From Streptomyces sp. ATexAB-D23 (GTDB lineage: Bacteria > Actinomycetota > Actinomycetes > Streptomycetales > Streptomycetaceae): 64,000 bases of DNA. The stretch spans positions 57,567 to 121,566 of the forward strand of contig NZ_KB892017.1 in the NCBI RefSeq assembly GCF_000373645.1, in the 5' to 3' direction. The notes under the pieces were generated by a model. The model saw only the letters and a list, made by a program, of their open reading frames with translations, had not been told where the DNA came from and made no database searches. Made by a program: the position numbers and the translations under genes. Shown piece by piece: positions 49,302 through 56,957 of this stretch (positions are counted from its first letter, which is position 1; the number at the start of each line of letters is the position of its first letter).

Positions 49302-50596
49302 CCCAGTGCCCCCACGCGGCGGCCGGTGCCGTACCGCTTTCCGGCCCCCGGTTCCAGGCCGAACCGGCCCAGCTGTACCGGGAGATCCGGCGCGAACACG
49401 GCCCGGTCGCCCCGATCGTGCTGCCCGGCGACATCCCCGCCTGGCTCGTGCTCGGCTACCGCGAGCTGCACCAGGTCACCGGGGACCCGGTCCTGTTCAC
49501 CCGCGACTCGCAGCTGTGGAACCAGTGGGACGCGATCCCCGAGGACTGGCCGCTGATGCCGATGATCAGCCGGACCCAGCCCTCGATCCTCTACACGGTC
49601 GGCGAACGCCACAGCCTCCGCGCCGGGATGATCGGCGAGGCGCTGGAGGCCGCGAACCCGTTCGAGCTGAAGAAGAGCACCGAGGAGTTCGCCGACGAGC
49701 TGATCGACGCGTTCTGCTCGGCCGGTTCGACGGACCTGATCGCCCAGTACGCGATGCTGCTTCCCGTACGGGTGCTGGCGAAGCTCTACGGGTTCTCCGA
49801 CGACAAGGGCCCCGCCCTCGTCACCGCGATGAACGACATGATCAACGGCGGGGCGAGCGCGCTGGCCGGCCAGAAGCACATCGCCACGTCCATGTACCAG
49901 CTGCTGGCCGAGCGGCAGGCCGAGCCCGGCGACGACGTCGCGACCCGGATGCTCGCCAACACCGGCGGCTTCACCCAGGAGGACGTCGCCCGGGACCTGA
50001 TGGTCATGATGGCCGCCGGGCACCAGCCGACCTCCGACTGGATCGGCAACTCGCTGCGCCTCATGCTCACCGACGACCGCTTCGCCGCCTCCCTCTCCGG
50101 CGGCCGGCACAGCGTCGCCGAGGCCATGAACGAAGTGCTGTGGGAGGACACCCCCTCGCAGAACATCGCCGGGCGCTGGGCGGCCCGCGACACACGCCTC
50201 GGCGCCCACCACATCAAGGCGGGCGACCTGCTCGTCCTCAGCCTGGCCGGGGCCAACGCCGACCCCCAGGTCCGCACCGACGGGTCGACGCTGACCGGCG
50301 GCAACAACGCCTTCTTCTCCTTCAGCCACGGCGAGCACCGCTGCCCGTTCCCGGCGCAGGAGATCGCCGAGGTCATCGCCCGTACGGCCATCGAGGTCAT
50401 CCTCGACCGGCTGCCCGACGTCGACCTCGCCGTCCCCGCCGAACAGCTGACCCGGCGCCCCTCCCCCTGGCTGCGTGGCCTCACCGATCTCCCGGTCAGC
50501 TTCACGCCCACCCCGGCCCTTGGGGGTGGCTCGTCGTTCAGGACCGGGTCCGCGACGCCTGGCACGGCACCTCGCGGCGTTGCCGAAACGCCCTAA
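49298..50596 (+). CDS. conservon cytochrome P450, CYP157-like, lacking the ExxR motif
   Basis: The 432-residue P450 shows an I-helix MVMMAAGHQPTSDWIGNSLR and the heme Cys in FFSFSHGEHRCPFPAQEIAE. Where other P450s have Glu-x-x-Arg in the K helix, it reads AMNEVLWEDTPSQN, so Trp replaces Arg. CYP157 enzymes of Streptomyces conservons are the known ExxR-less group and are usually paired with a CYP154, as here. The GTG start overlaps cvnD. The last ~19 codons lie inside repeat copy D, so the natural C-terminus has been replaced. Confidence 0.9.
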   Translation: MTQCPHAAAGAVPLSGPRFQAEPAQLYREIRREHGPVAPIVLPGDIPAWLVLGYRELHQVTGDPVLFTRDSQLWNQWDAIPEDWPLMPMISRTQPSILYTVGERHSLRAGMIGEALEAANPFELKKSTEEFADELIDAFCSAGSTDLIAQYAMLLPVRVLAKLYGFSDDKGPALVTAMNDMINGGASALAGQKHIATSMYQLLAERQAEPGDDVATRMLANTGGFTQEDVARDLMVMMAAGHQPTSDWIGNSLRLMLTDDRFAASLSGGRHSVAEAMNEVLWEDTPSQNIAGRWAARDTRLGAHHIKAGDLLVLSLAGANADPQVRTDGSTLTGGNNAFFSFSHGEHRCPFPAQEIAEVIARTAIEVILDRLPDVDLAVPAEQLTRRPSPWLRGLTDLPVSFTPTPALGGGSSFRTGSATPGTAPRGVAETP

Positions 50597-50673
50597 TCGC
50601 TCCGCGATGAGGACGCTCCGGCGCCTTGCGATGCACCGCACCAGACGCCTCGGCCTGATCCGGTCCTGAACGA
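50534..50673. repeat. MITE-like palindromic repeat, copy D, inside a P450 gene end
   Basis: TCGTTCAGGACCGGGTC (50534-50550) is matched inversely by GATCCGGTCCTGAACGA (50657-50673) at 16 of 17 positions. The core shares GCGACGCCTGGCACGGCA with copy B and, in reverse, GCGGTGCATCGCAAGGCG with copy A. It supplies the last codons and stop of the CYP157-like gene. It fills most of the gap to the second P450 gene. Confidence 0.8.
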
Positions 50674-50698
50674 CAAGACACCCCCTTGGAGCCCCCAG

Positions 50699-51949
50699 AT
50701 GACCGCCACCACCACCGAACCGACCGGCACCGGCAGCGACCCCGAGCGCATCGTCCTCGACCCGTTCGTCGCCGACCTCGCGGGCGAGAGCGCGCGGCTG
50801 TACGCGGCGGGCCCGCTCGCCCGCGTCGAACTGCCGGGCGGCGTACCCGTCTACAGCGTCACCCACTACGCCGAGGCGAAGGCGCTGCTCACCGACAGCC
50901 GCCTGGTCAAGGACATCAACGTGTGGGGCGCCTGGCAGCGCGGCGAGATCCCGCTCGACTGGCCGCTGATCGGCCTGGTCAACCCGGGCCGCACCATGCT
51001 CACCGCCGACGGCGCCGAGCACCGCAGGCTGCGCGGCCTGGTCGCGCAGGCGCTCACCGTGCGGCGGGTGGAGCGGCTGCGCGCCGGCATCGAGGCGCGT
51101 ACGAACGAGCTGCTGGACCGCCTGGAGCGGCACACGGCGGGCGAAACGGTCGACCTGAAGGCGGAGTTCGCCTACCCGCTGCCGATGAACGTCATCAGCG
51201 AGCTGATGGGCATCGACTCCGCCGACCTGCCCCGGATGAAGGAACTCTTCGACAAGTTCTTCTCCAACATGACGCCCCGCTCCGAGGTGCCGCAGATGAT
51301 GGCGGACATCCACACGCTGTTCTCGCGCATCCTGGACGAGAAGAAGGAGTCCCCGGCCGACGACCTGACCGGCGCGCTGCTGGTGGCGTCCGAGGACGGG
51401 GACCACCTCACCGACGACGAGATCCTCAACACCCTGAAGCTGATCATCGCGGCGGGTCACGAGACGACGATCAGCCTCATCGTGAACGCGGTGGTGGCGC
51501 TCCAGAGCCACCCCGAGCAGCGGCGCGCGGTGCTGGCCGGCGAGGTGAGCTGGGACGGGGTGATCGAGGAGACGCTGCGCTGGTCGGCGCCGACCTCGCA
51601 CATCCTGATCCGGTTCGCCACGGAGGACATCGAGGTCGGCGACCGGGTGCTGCCCAAGGGCGAGGGGATCATGATCTCCTTCGCAGCCATCGCGCACGAC
51701 GAGGGGCAGTGGGGCGGGACGGCGACCGAGTTCGACGTCACCCGCTCCCCCAACCGCCACATCTCCTTCGGCCACGGCCCGCACGTCTGCCCGGGGGCCG
51801 CGCTGTCCCGCCTGGAGGCGTCCGTCGCCCTGCCCGCGCTGTACGCCCGCTTCCCGGACCTGGCGCTGGCCGTCCCGGCGGGCGAGCTGCGCAACAAGCC
51901 GATCGTCACGCAGAACGACCTGTACGAACTCCCGGTCACGCTGCGCTGA
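50699..51949 (+). CDS. cytochrome P450, CYP154-like
   Basis: The 416-residue P450 carries all canonical motifs: I-helix LKLIIAAGHETTISLIVNAV, ExxR in VIEETLRWSAPTSH, and the heme loop HISFGHGPHVCPGAALSRLE. CYP154 members paired with CYP157 in conservons hydroxylate macrolide- or steroid-like substrates in vitro, but the natural substrate is unknown. The ATG has GGAG upstream. It would normally be cotranscribed with cvnA-D and the first P450; repeat copy D now lies in the 102-bp gap. Confidence 0.93.
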   Translation: MTATTTEPTGTGSDPERIVLDPFVADLAGESARLYAAGPLARVELPGGVPVYSVTHYAEAKALLTDSRLVKDINVWGAWQRGEIPLDWPLIGLVNPGRTMLTADGAEHRRLRGLVAQALTVRRVERLRAGIEARTNELLDRLERHTAGETVDLKAEFAYPLPMNVISELMGIDSADLPRMKELFDKFFSNMTPRSEVPQMMADIHTLFSRILDEKKESPADDLTGALLVASEDGDHLTDDEILNTLKLIIAAGHETTISLIVNAVVALQSHPEQRRAVLAGEVSWDGVIEETLRWSAPTSHILIRFATEDIEVGDRVLPKGEGIMISFAAIAHDEGQWGGTATEFDVTRSPNRHISFGHGPHVCPGAALSRLEASVALPALYARFPDLALAVPAGELRNKPIVTQNDLYELPVTLR

Positions 51950-52054
51950 CAGCCGCCCGTACGGATGTTCCTCCTACGACCACGAGTCGGGAACCCTGTC
52001 TCATCCGACGGACAGGGTGCGTAGCCGCCGCACGGAAGGGCTACGCTCCGACTC

Positions 52055-53173
52055 GTGGCCGACATCCAGATTCCCGCTGACATCAAGCCCGCCGACGGAC
52101 GCTTCGGCGCCGGTCCCTCCAAGGTGCGGACGGAGGCGCTCGACGCGCTGGCCGCCACCGGAACGTCTCTGCTCGGTACGTCCCACCGCCAGGCCCCGGT
52201 GAAGAACCTGGTCGGCGCGGTGCGCGACGGTGTGCGCGAACTCTTCTCCCTCCCCGAGGGCTACGAGGTGATCCTCGGCAACGGCGGCTCCACCGCCTTC
52301 TGGGACATCGCGACGCACGGTCTGATCGAGTCGAAGTCCCAGCACCTCAACTTCGGCGAGTTCTCCTCGAAGTTCGCGAAGGCCGCCAAGCTCGCCCCGT
52401 GGCTGGCCGACCCGACCGTCATCGCCTCCGACCCGGGCACCCACCCGGACCCGCGGGCAGAGGAGGGCGTCGACGTCTACGCCTTCACGCACAACGAGAC
52501 CTCGACCGGTGTCGCGGCCCCGGTCAAGCGCGTGGCGGGCGCCGACGAGGGCTCCCTCGTCCTGGTGGACGCCACCTCCGGCGCCGGCGGCCTGCCCGTC
52601 GACATCGCCGAGACCGACGTCTACTACTTCGCCCCGCAGAAGTCCTTCGCCTCCGACGGCGGCCTGTGGATCGGCGTCTTCTCCCCGGCGGCCCTGGAGC
52701 GCGCGGCCCGCGTCCACGCCTCGGACCGGCACATCCCGGAGTTCTTCTCGCTGCCCACGGCGATCGACAACTCCCTGAAGAACCAGACGTACAACACCCC
52801 GGCGCTCGCCACGCTCTTCCTGCTGGACGAGCAGCTGAAGTGGATGAACACCCAGGGCGGCCTGGCCTTCACGACCGGCCGCACGGCCGCCTCCTCCGGC
52901 CACCTGTACGGCTGGGCCGACGACTCCAAGTACGCGACCCCGTTCGTCACCGACCCGGCGAAGCGCTCGCAGGTCATCGGCACGATCGACTTCGCGGACG
53001 AGATCGACGCCTCGGCCGTCGCCAAGGTCCTGCGCGCCAACGGCATCGTGGACACCGAGCCGTACCGCAAGCTGGGCCGCAACCAGCTGCGCGTCGCGAT
53101 GTTCCCGGCGATCGACCCGTCCGACGTCCAGGCCCTGACGGCCTGCATCGACTACGTGATCGAGAAGCTGTAG
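52055..53173 (+). CDS. serC: phosphoserine aminotransferase
   Basis: SerC transaminates 3-phosphohydroxypyruvate to phosphoserine in serine synthesis, using PLP. The 372-residue protein is of the actinobacterial type: KPADGRFGAGPSKVRTEALD, LLGTSHRQAPVKNLVGAVRD, LGNGGSTAFWDIATHGLIES, and the PLP-Lys in YYFAPQKSFASDGGLWIGVF. GTG 52055 matches the family N-terminus (MADIQIPADIKP). A strong terminator follows the stop, so it is monocistronic. Confidence 0.96.
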   Translation: MADIQIPADIKPADGRFGAGPSKVRTEALDALAATGTSLLGTSHRQAPVKNLVGAVRDGVRELFSLPEGYEVILGNGGSTAFWDIATHGLIESKSQHLNFGEFSSKFAKAAKLAPWLADPTVIASDPGTHPDPRAEEGVDVYAFTHNETSTGVAAPVKRVAGADEGSLVLVDATSGAGGLPVDIAETDVYYFAPQKSFASDGGLWIGVFSPAALERAARVHASDRHIPEFFSLPTAIDNSLKNQTYNTPALATLFLLDEQLKWMNTQGGLAFTTGRTAASSGHLYGWADDSKYATPFVTDPAKRSQVIGTIDFADEIDASAVAKVLRANGIVDTEPYRKLGRNQLRVAMFPAIDPSDVQALTACIDYVIEKL

Positions 53174-53186
53174 GGCGTACGCCTCA

Positions 53187-53224
53187 AAACGGCCCTGCGC
53201 ACCGCGAGGTGCTCAGGGCCGTTT
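53187..53224 (+). terminator. terminator of serC
   Basis: AAACGGCCCTG pairs with CAGGGCCGTTT, with an inner GCACC/GGTGC stem, and is followed by CTGCTT. It lies 13 bp beyond the stop codon. Confidence 0.8.
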
Positions 53225-53337
53225 CTGCTTCACCCGGCGACTTCACTCCACCGAGTGGCATATGCCAGAAACACGGTCCGCGGCCGTTCCGCCCTACGAT
53301 GATGGTCTCGACACCAGCCCATTCCAGGAGGCCCGCA

Positions 53338-53964
53338 ATGTCTGCAGCAGCAGTCGAGCACCCCTGTGACGATGGACCGGAGCCCCTGCTCGTCACCGCC
53401 ACCCGGCTCGCCGAGCAGCATCCCGGCTATCGCGTCGAGATCATCGGAGGCGTCATCACCGTGGCTCCACCCCCGGACGGCCCGCACGCGGACGCGCTGA
53501 CCACACTCATGATCCCGTTCCTGTCCGCAGGACTGCACGGCCCGGAGTCGAGAGTCCTCCAAGGCATCGGCCTGTGGCTGCCGGGCGGTCCGGAGGACTA
53601 CGCGATCCCCGATCTCGCCCTGGTCGACGCGGATTTCGACGAGCGTCCGATCGAGTACAACTGCTACGACCCGGCCGTCTTCCGCCTGGTCCTGGAGGTC
53701 ACCTCCAGCAACTACAACAGCGACCTGCGGCACAAGGTCGCCGCGTACGCCGAGGCGAAGGTCCCCGTCTACGTGATCCTCGACCGGAAACACGGCCGCG
53801 TCCACGTCCTGACGGAGCCGCTGGGCGGCTCGTACGACCGCCACGAGGTGTACGCCCCCGGCCAGCAGGCACCACTGCCCGCCTCGATCGGCGCCGAGGT
53901 GAGTCTCGATGTCGCCGAGCTGGTCCAGGCGGGCCGGGCCAAGCCCCGTACGCCTGAGGCCTGA
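53338..53964 (+). CDS. Uma2-family (DUF820) putative restriction-endonuclease-fold protein
   Basis: The 208-residue protein has the PD-(D/E)xK-like core of Uma2 proteins: YRVEIIGGVITVAPPPDGPH, IPDLALVDADFDERPIEYNC, LVLEVTSSNYNSDLRHKVAA and YAEAKVPVYVILDRKHGRV, with the expected Asp, Glu-x-Ser and Lys residues. The family is abundant in streptomycetes and cyanobacteria; no biological role is firmly established. ATG 53338 follows AGGAGG. It is convergent with a GNAT gene, with stops 3 bp apart. Confidence 0.88.
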   Translation: MSAAAVEHPCDDGPEPLLVTATRLAEQHPGYRVEIIGGVITVAPPPDGPHADALTTLMIPFLSAGLHGPESRVLQGIGLWLPGGPEDYAIPDLALVDADFDERPIEYNCYDPAVFRLVLEVTSSNYNSDLRHKVAAYAEAKVPVYVILDRKHGRVHVLTEPLGGSYDRHEVYAPGQQAPLPASIGAEVSLDVAELVQAGRAKPRTPEA

Positions 53965-53967
53965 GGC

Positions 53968-54483
53968 TCACCCCTCGCCCAGCCGCCACCGTTCCTCGCC
54001 GTCCTCCCACTCCCCCGTCCGCTCCAGACCGGCCCCGGCGGCCACAGCCGCGGACGCGGTGTGCTCGGGGTGGATGTGGGCGACGACGGCCCGTATCCCC
54101 GTCCCGCGAAGGTGGCCGACGAGCCCCCGGGCCGCTTCCCGGGCGTATCCCCGCCCCTGCCACGGGACGCCGGTCACCCAGGCGATCTCGGCGAGCCCGC
54201 CGCGCACACTGGCCTGCACATAGCCGATGAGCCGGCCGGTCTCCCGCTCCCGCAGCACCCAGTTCCACCACAGCTCGGCGGGGTCCGGCGAACCGGCGGT
54301 CTGGCGTGCGTACCGCGCCCGCAGGGCCTCGGCGGTCTCCGGGGCGCCTCCGGTGAAGGTGTGCAGGGCGGGGTCGGCCAGCACGGCGGCCATCTCGTCC
54401 GCGTGCGCCACCCGCAGGGGCAGGGCGTCGAGGCGGGGCGTGGCGAAGGGGGCGGGGCCGCGAGGGCCGCGATCGGTCGTCAT
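53968..54483 (-). CDS. GNAT-family N-acetyltransferase
   Basis: The 171-residue RimJ/RimL-type acetyltransferase has LDALPLRVAHADEMAAVLAD, a central strand GRLIGYVQASVRGGLAEIAW, the acetyl-CoA loop VPWQGRGYAREAARGLVGHL and the terminal HPEHTASAAVAAGAGLERTG. Its substrate cannot be inferred. It is divergent from the F420-type protein gene across 81 bp. Confidence 0.88.
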   Translation of the reverse strand: MTTDRGPRGPAPFATPRLDALPLRVAHADEMAAVLADPALHTFTGGAPETAEALRARYARQTAGSPDPAELWWNWVLRERETGRLIGYVQASVRGGLAEIAWVTGVPWQGRGYAREAARGLVGHLRGTGIRAVVAHIHPEHTASAAVAAGAGLERTGEWEDGEERWRLGEG

Positions 54484-54564
54484 GGACCGGGGACCTTACG
54501 CGAAACGCCTGTCGCCCGGCGGCTGCCGGGATGACACCGGCTCGTACCGGCGCACCATGGAGGT

Positions 54565-54960
54565 ATGGATACGATCCCGCAGCTCAAGCCCTACGTGAAG
54601 CAGTACACCGTCCTGCTGAGCACGCAGCGGCAGGACGGGACGCATGCCGACACCCCGGTGCACATCGCGGTCGAGGGCGACCACGCCTACATCCGTACGT
54701 TCTCCTCGGCGTGGAAGGTGGAGCGGATGCGCAACCACCCGAGGGTGCGGATCCGCCCGTGCACCGTACGCGGGCGCCCGACGGGGCCGCAGATCGAGGC
54801 CCACGCGCGCCTCCTCCCGGCCGGCTCGAAGGAGAACACGCACGCGTCCCGGATGCTGTCCCGGAAGTACCCGGCGATGCAGGGCGTGCTCGTACCGCTC
54901 GCCCACCGCGTCAAACGGGACAGGACCCTGCACTACGAGATCCGGCCGCTGGAGACCTGA
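54565..54960 (+). CDS. PPOX-class F420-dependent-type oxidoreductase
   Basis: The 131-residue split-barrel protein has YVKQYTVLLSTQRQDGTHAD TPVHIAVEGDHAYIRTFSSA and WKVERMRNHPRVRIRPCTVR. This fits the small actinobacterial F420/flavin-binding (pyridoxamine-oxidase-like) family. The cofactor is inferred from the family and not visible as a motif. The ATG is close to a GGAGG-type site. It is convergent with the secreted beta-propeller-like protein gene, 6 bp between stops. Confidence 0.85.
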   Translation: MDTIPQLKPYVKQYTVLLSTQRQDGTHADTPVHIAVEGDHAYIRTFSSAWKVERMRNHPRVRIRPCTVRGRPTGPQIEAHARLLPAGSKENTHASRMLSRKYPAMQGVLVPLAHRVKRDRTLHYEIRPLET

Positions 54961-54966
54961 GCGCGC

Positions 54967-55974
54967 TCACCCCTTGCGGCGCCGCCGGCCCAGGAACAGC
55001 AGCAGCCCGATCCCGGCCAGCACGGCGACTCCGGTCAGCGTGGTGCCCTTCACCGGCACCCCGTCCCCGTCGGAGTCCGCCGACTCCTTGATCCCCCCGG
55101 CCCGGTGGGTGGCCCCGCCCCCGCCGCCGTCCCCGGTCTTCGGCAGGTCCACCCGCACGACACGGCTCCGCTCGCCCTCGGAGCCGTACATCAGGGCGGA
55201 GCCGTCCGCCGTGTACGTCACGGACTCGGACTGCGGGAGGAGGGGTGATTCGACGGGGTAGTCCTTGCCGAGCCGGCCGTTGGCGAAGGCGTAGCCGCGG
55301 GCGCTGAAGTAGGAGCGCAGGACCAGCTCCTTGCCGTCCGGGGAGAACGCCCCGTCCGTCACCCACGGCACCTCACCGACCCGCCGGAAGACGTTGTCCG
55401 AGCCGGTCTTCAGCTCGGCGGGCCCCTCGTACAGCCCGCCGCCCTCCTCGTTCTTCGACGCGATGTAGACGCGTCCGGTCCTGGGGTGGACCATCAGGGC
55501 CTCCGCGTTGCGCGGGCCGTCGGCGTACTTGACGTCGAACTGGGTGGCCCGGACGGTCGCGTCCTTCAGCACCTTCGGCTCGGGGAACCGGTAGATCCAG
55601 ACGTGGTCCCAGCTGCCGTTGAGGTTGTCGCCGATGTCGCCGACGTACAGGTTCCCGTCGGGCCCGAGCGAGATCGCCTCCACGTCGCGCGGGGCGCCGA
55701 CGCCCTGCATGGTGATCGTCGCGACGGTCTTCCCGGTGCGGGAGTCGACGGCGAAGACGTACGGTCCGTCGTCGCTGTCGTTGTGCGTCCAGTAGATCCC
55801 CGGATGGGCGCGGCTCGCGGCGAGGCCGCTGGACTCGGTGATCCGGGGGTCCTCGATCGTGAAGGTCCGGTCGGCCCCGTCGTCATCGGCCGCGGCGGGC
55901 GCCGCCACGGCGAGGGAGAGCAGGGCGGCGGCGCCCCAGACACGGCCCAGGGCAGTCAGTCGGTACGAACGCAT
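54967..55974 (-). CDS. secreted, membrane-anchored beta-propeller-like protein
   Basis: The 335-residue protein has a Sec signal peptide (LGRVWGAAALLSLAVAAPAA then ADDDGAD). A repetitive beta-rich domain follows (ITESSGLAASRAHPGIYWTH; YVFAVDSRTGKTVATITMQG; RNAEALMVHPRTGRVYIASK; VTYTADGSALMYGSEGERSR). After a Gly-rich linker a C-terminal helix GVAVLAGIGLLLFLGRRRRK anchors it with positive residues inside. It may bind or hydrolyse an extracellular ligand; no catalytic motif is clear. ATG 55974 fits the signal peptide. Confidence 0.8.
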   Translation of the reverse strand: MRSYRLTALGRVWGAAALLSLAVAAPAAADDDGADRTFTIEDPRITESSGLAASRAHPGIYWTHNDSDDGPYVFAVDSRTGKTVATITMQGVGAPRDVEAISLGPDGNLYVGDIGDNLNGSWDHVWIYRFPEPKVLKDATVRATQFDVKYADGPRNAEALMVHPRTGRVYIASKNEEGGGLYEGPAELKTGSDNVFRRVGEVPWVTDGAFSPDGKELVLRSYFSARGYAFANGRLGKDYPVESPLLPQSESVTYTADGSALMYGSEGERSRVVRVDLPKTGDGGGGGATHRAGGIKESADSDGDGVPVKGTTLTGVAVLAGIGLLLFLGRRRRKG

Positions 55975-56032
55975 GGCACAAGTGTCCATCGTCACGTACC
56001 GGGCCGTAGCCAAGATCCGCCATGATGGCGCC

Positions 56033-56761
56033 ATGCGTTTCATGTGTGTCGGCGATTCCATGACCATCGGGCGCGCCGGCGACTTCACGTGGCGCTACCG
56101 CCTGTGGCAGCACCTGTCGGCGTCCCTCGACGGCCCCTTCGCGCTCGTCGGCCCGCGCACGGAGCTGTACGACACCGAAACGGGCGCCGCGGCCTCCTCC
56201 GCGTACGCCGCCGATGACTTCCCGCTCCCCGCCCGCCGCCACCTGGCCGGCTGGGGCGAGGGCTGGCTGCACATGGCCCCGGTGATCGCGGAGACGGTCG
56301 CCGCGCACCGCCCGGACGTCCTGCTCGTCTCGCTCGGCCTGATAGACCTCGGCTTCTACACGAACAGCGAGCAGACCGCGCGGAACGCCCGCGCCTTCCT
56401 GGCCGCCGCCCGCACGGCGAACCCGCGCATCCGGTGCGTCCTGCTCCCGGTCATCCCGAACATACGCGCCGAGTCGGACGCCCCGTTCGCCGCCGAGTGC
56501 GCCCGCTTCAACGAACTCCTCGCGAAAGCGGTGGCGGACCTGGACACCCCGGCCTCCCCCCTCCTCCTGGCCTCCCACCCCCCGGCGTACGACATCCACA
56601 CGGACACGTACGACGGCACCCACCCGGGCCCGACCGGCGAACACCACCTGGCCGCCGCCTTCGCCGACGCGATGCACCAGGCGTGGGGCGTGGGCGGGGC
56701 GTACGCGGGGGCGGCGGTGGGGCGGCCGGTTGCCGGGGCAGCTGCTTCAGGGAGCCGCTGA
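56033..56761 (+). CDS. SGNH/GDSL hydrolase
   Basis: The 242-residue esterase-like enzyme has the block I nucleophile MRFMCVGDSMTIGRAGDFTW, block II/III Gly and Asn-type residues around LLVSLGLIDLGFYTNSEQTA, and the catalytic Asp/His in YDGTHPGPTGEHHLAAAFAD. There is no signal peptide, so the substrate is probably intracellular. The end of the gene carries a 20-bp sequence (56666-56685) repeated 1.1 kb downstream, beyond a DUF3800 gene. Its last ~25 residues are a Gly/Ala run that may not be ancestral. Confidence 0.85.
   Translation: MRFMCVGDSMTIGRAGDFTWRYRLWQHLSASLDGPFALVGPRTELYDTETGAAASSAYAADDFPLPARRHLAGWGEGWLHMAPVIAETVAAHRPDVLLVSLGLIDLGFYTNSEQTARNARAFLAAARTANPRIRCVLLPVIPNIRAESDAPFAAECARFNELLAKAVADLDTPASPLLLASHPPAYDIHTDTYDGTHPGPTGEHHLAAAFADAMHQAWGVGGAYAGAAVGRPVAGAAASGSR
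56666..56685 (+). repeat. left 20-bp direct repeat flanking the DUF3800 insert
   Basis: GACGCGATGCACCAGGCGTG inside the SGNH gene is identical to 57768-57787. The pair brackets 1.1 kb that contains one minus-strand DUF3800 gene, like attachment sites or a target duplication. Confidence 0.7.
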
Positions 56762-56927
56762 GGTCACCGCCCACCCGGAAACCGCCTTGACCTGCTGTTT
56801 CTCCAGCACTCCCGACTGGCCCGGCCGCCTGTATCTGTTGCTTTCGTGGGCTGCTCCTGGCATCCTTGACTCTCGCGAGGTCCCATGCTTCCGATCAAGG
56901 ATGCCCAGGGGATCTCGCTCTCGTGGG

Positions 56928-56947
56928 CCCCCGGTTTTTGCCGGGGG
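56928..56947 (+). terminator. U-tailed hairpin near the DUF3800 gene end
   Basis: CCCCCGG-TTTTTG-CCGGGGG is followed by TTTCTGCGTTT on the plus strand, 10 bp before the convergent DUF3800 stop. An 11-bp inverted repeat GGCATCCTTGA / TCAAGGATGCC (56859-56905) lies just upstream. Nothing else is seen in the 196-bp gap. Confidence 0.55.
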
Positions 56948-56957
56948 TTTCTGCGTT

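Noticed and set aside
46351..51949. Conservon as an undescribed system
   Set aside because: cvnABCD with P450 genes is a described Streptomyces locus type; only the ExxR-less motif and the repeat insertion are reported as findings.
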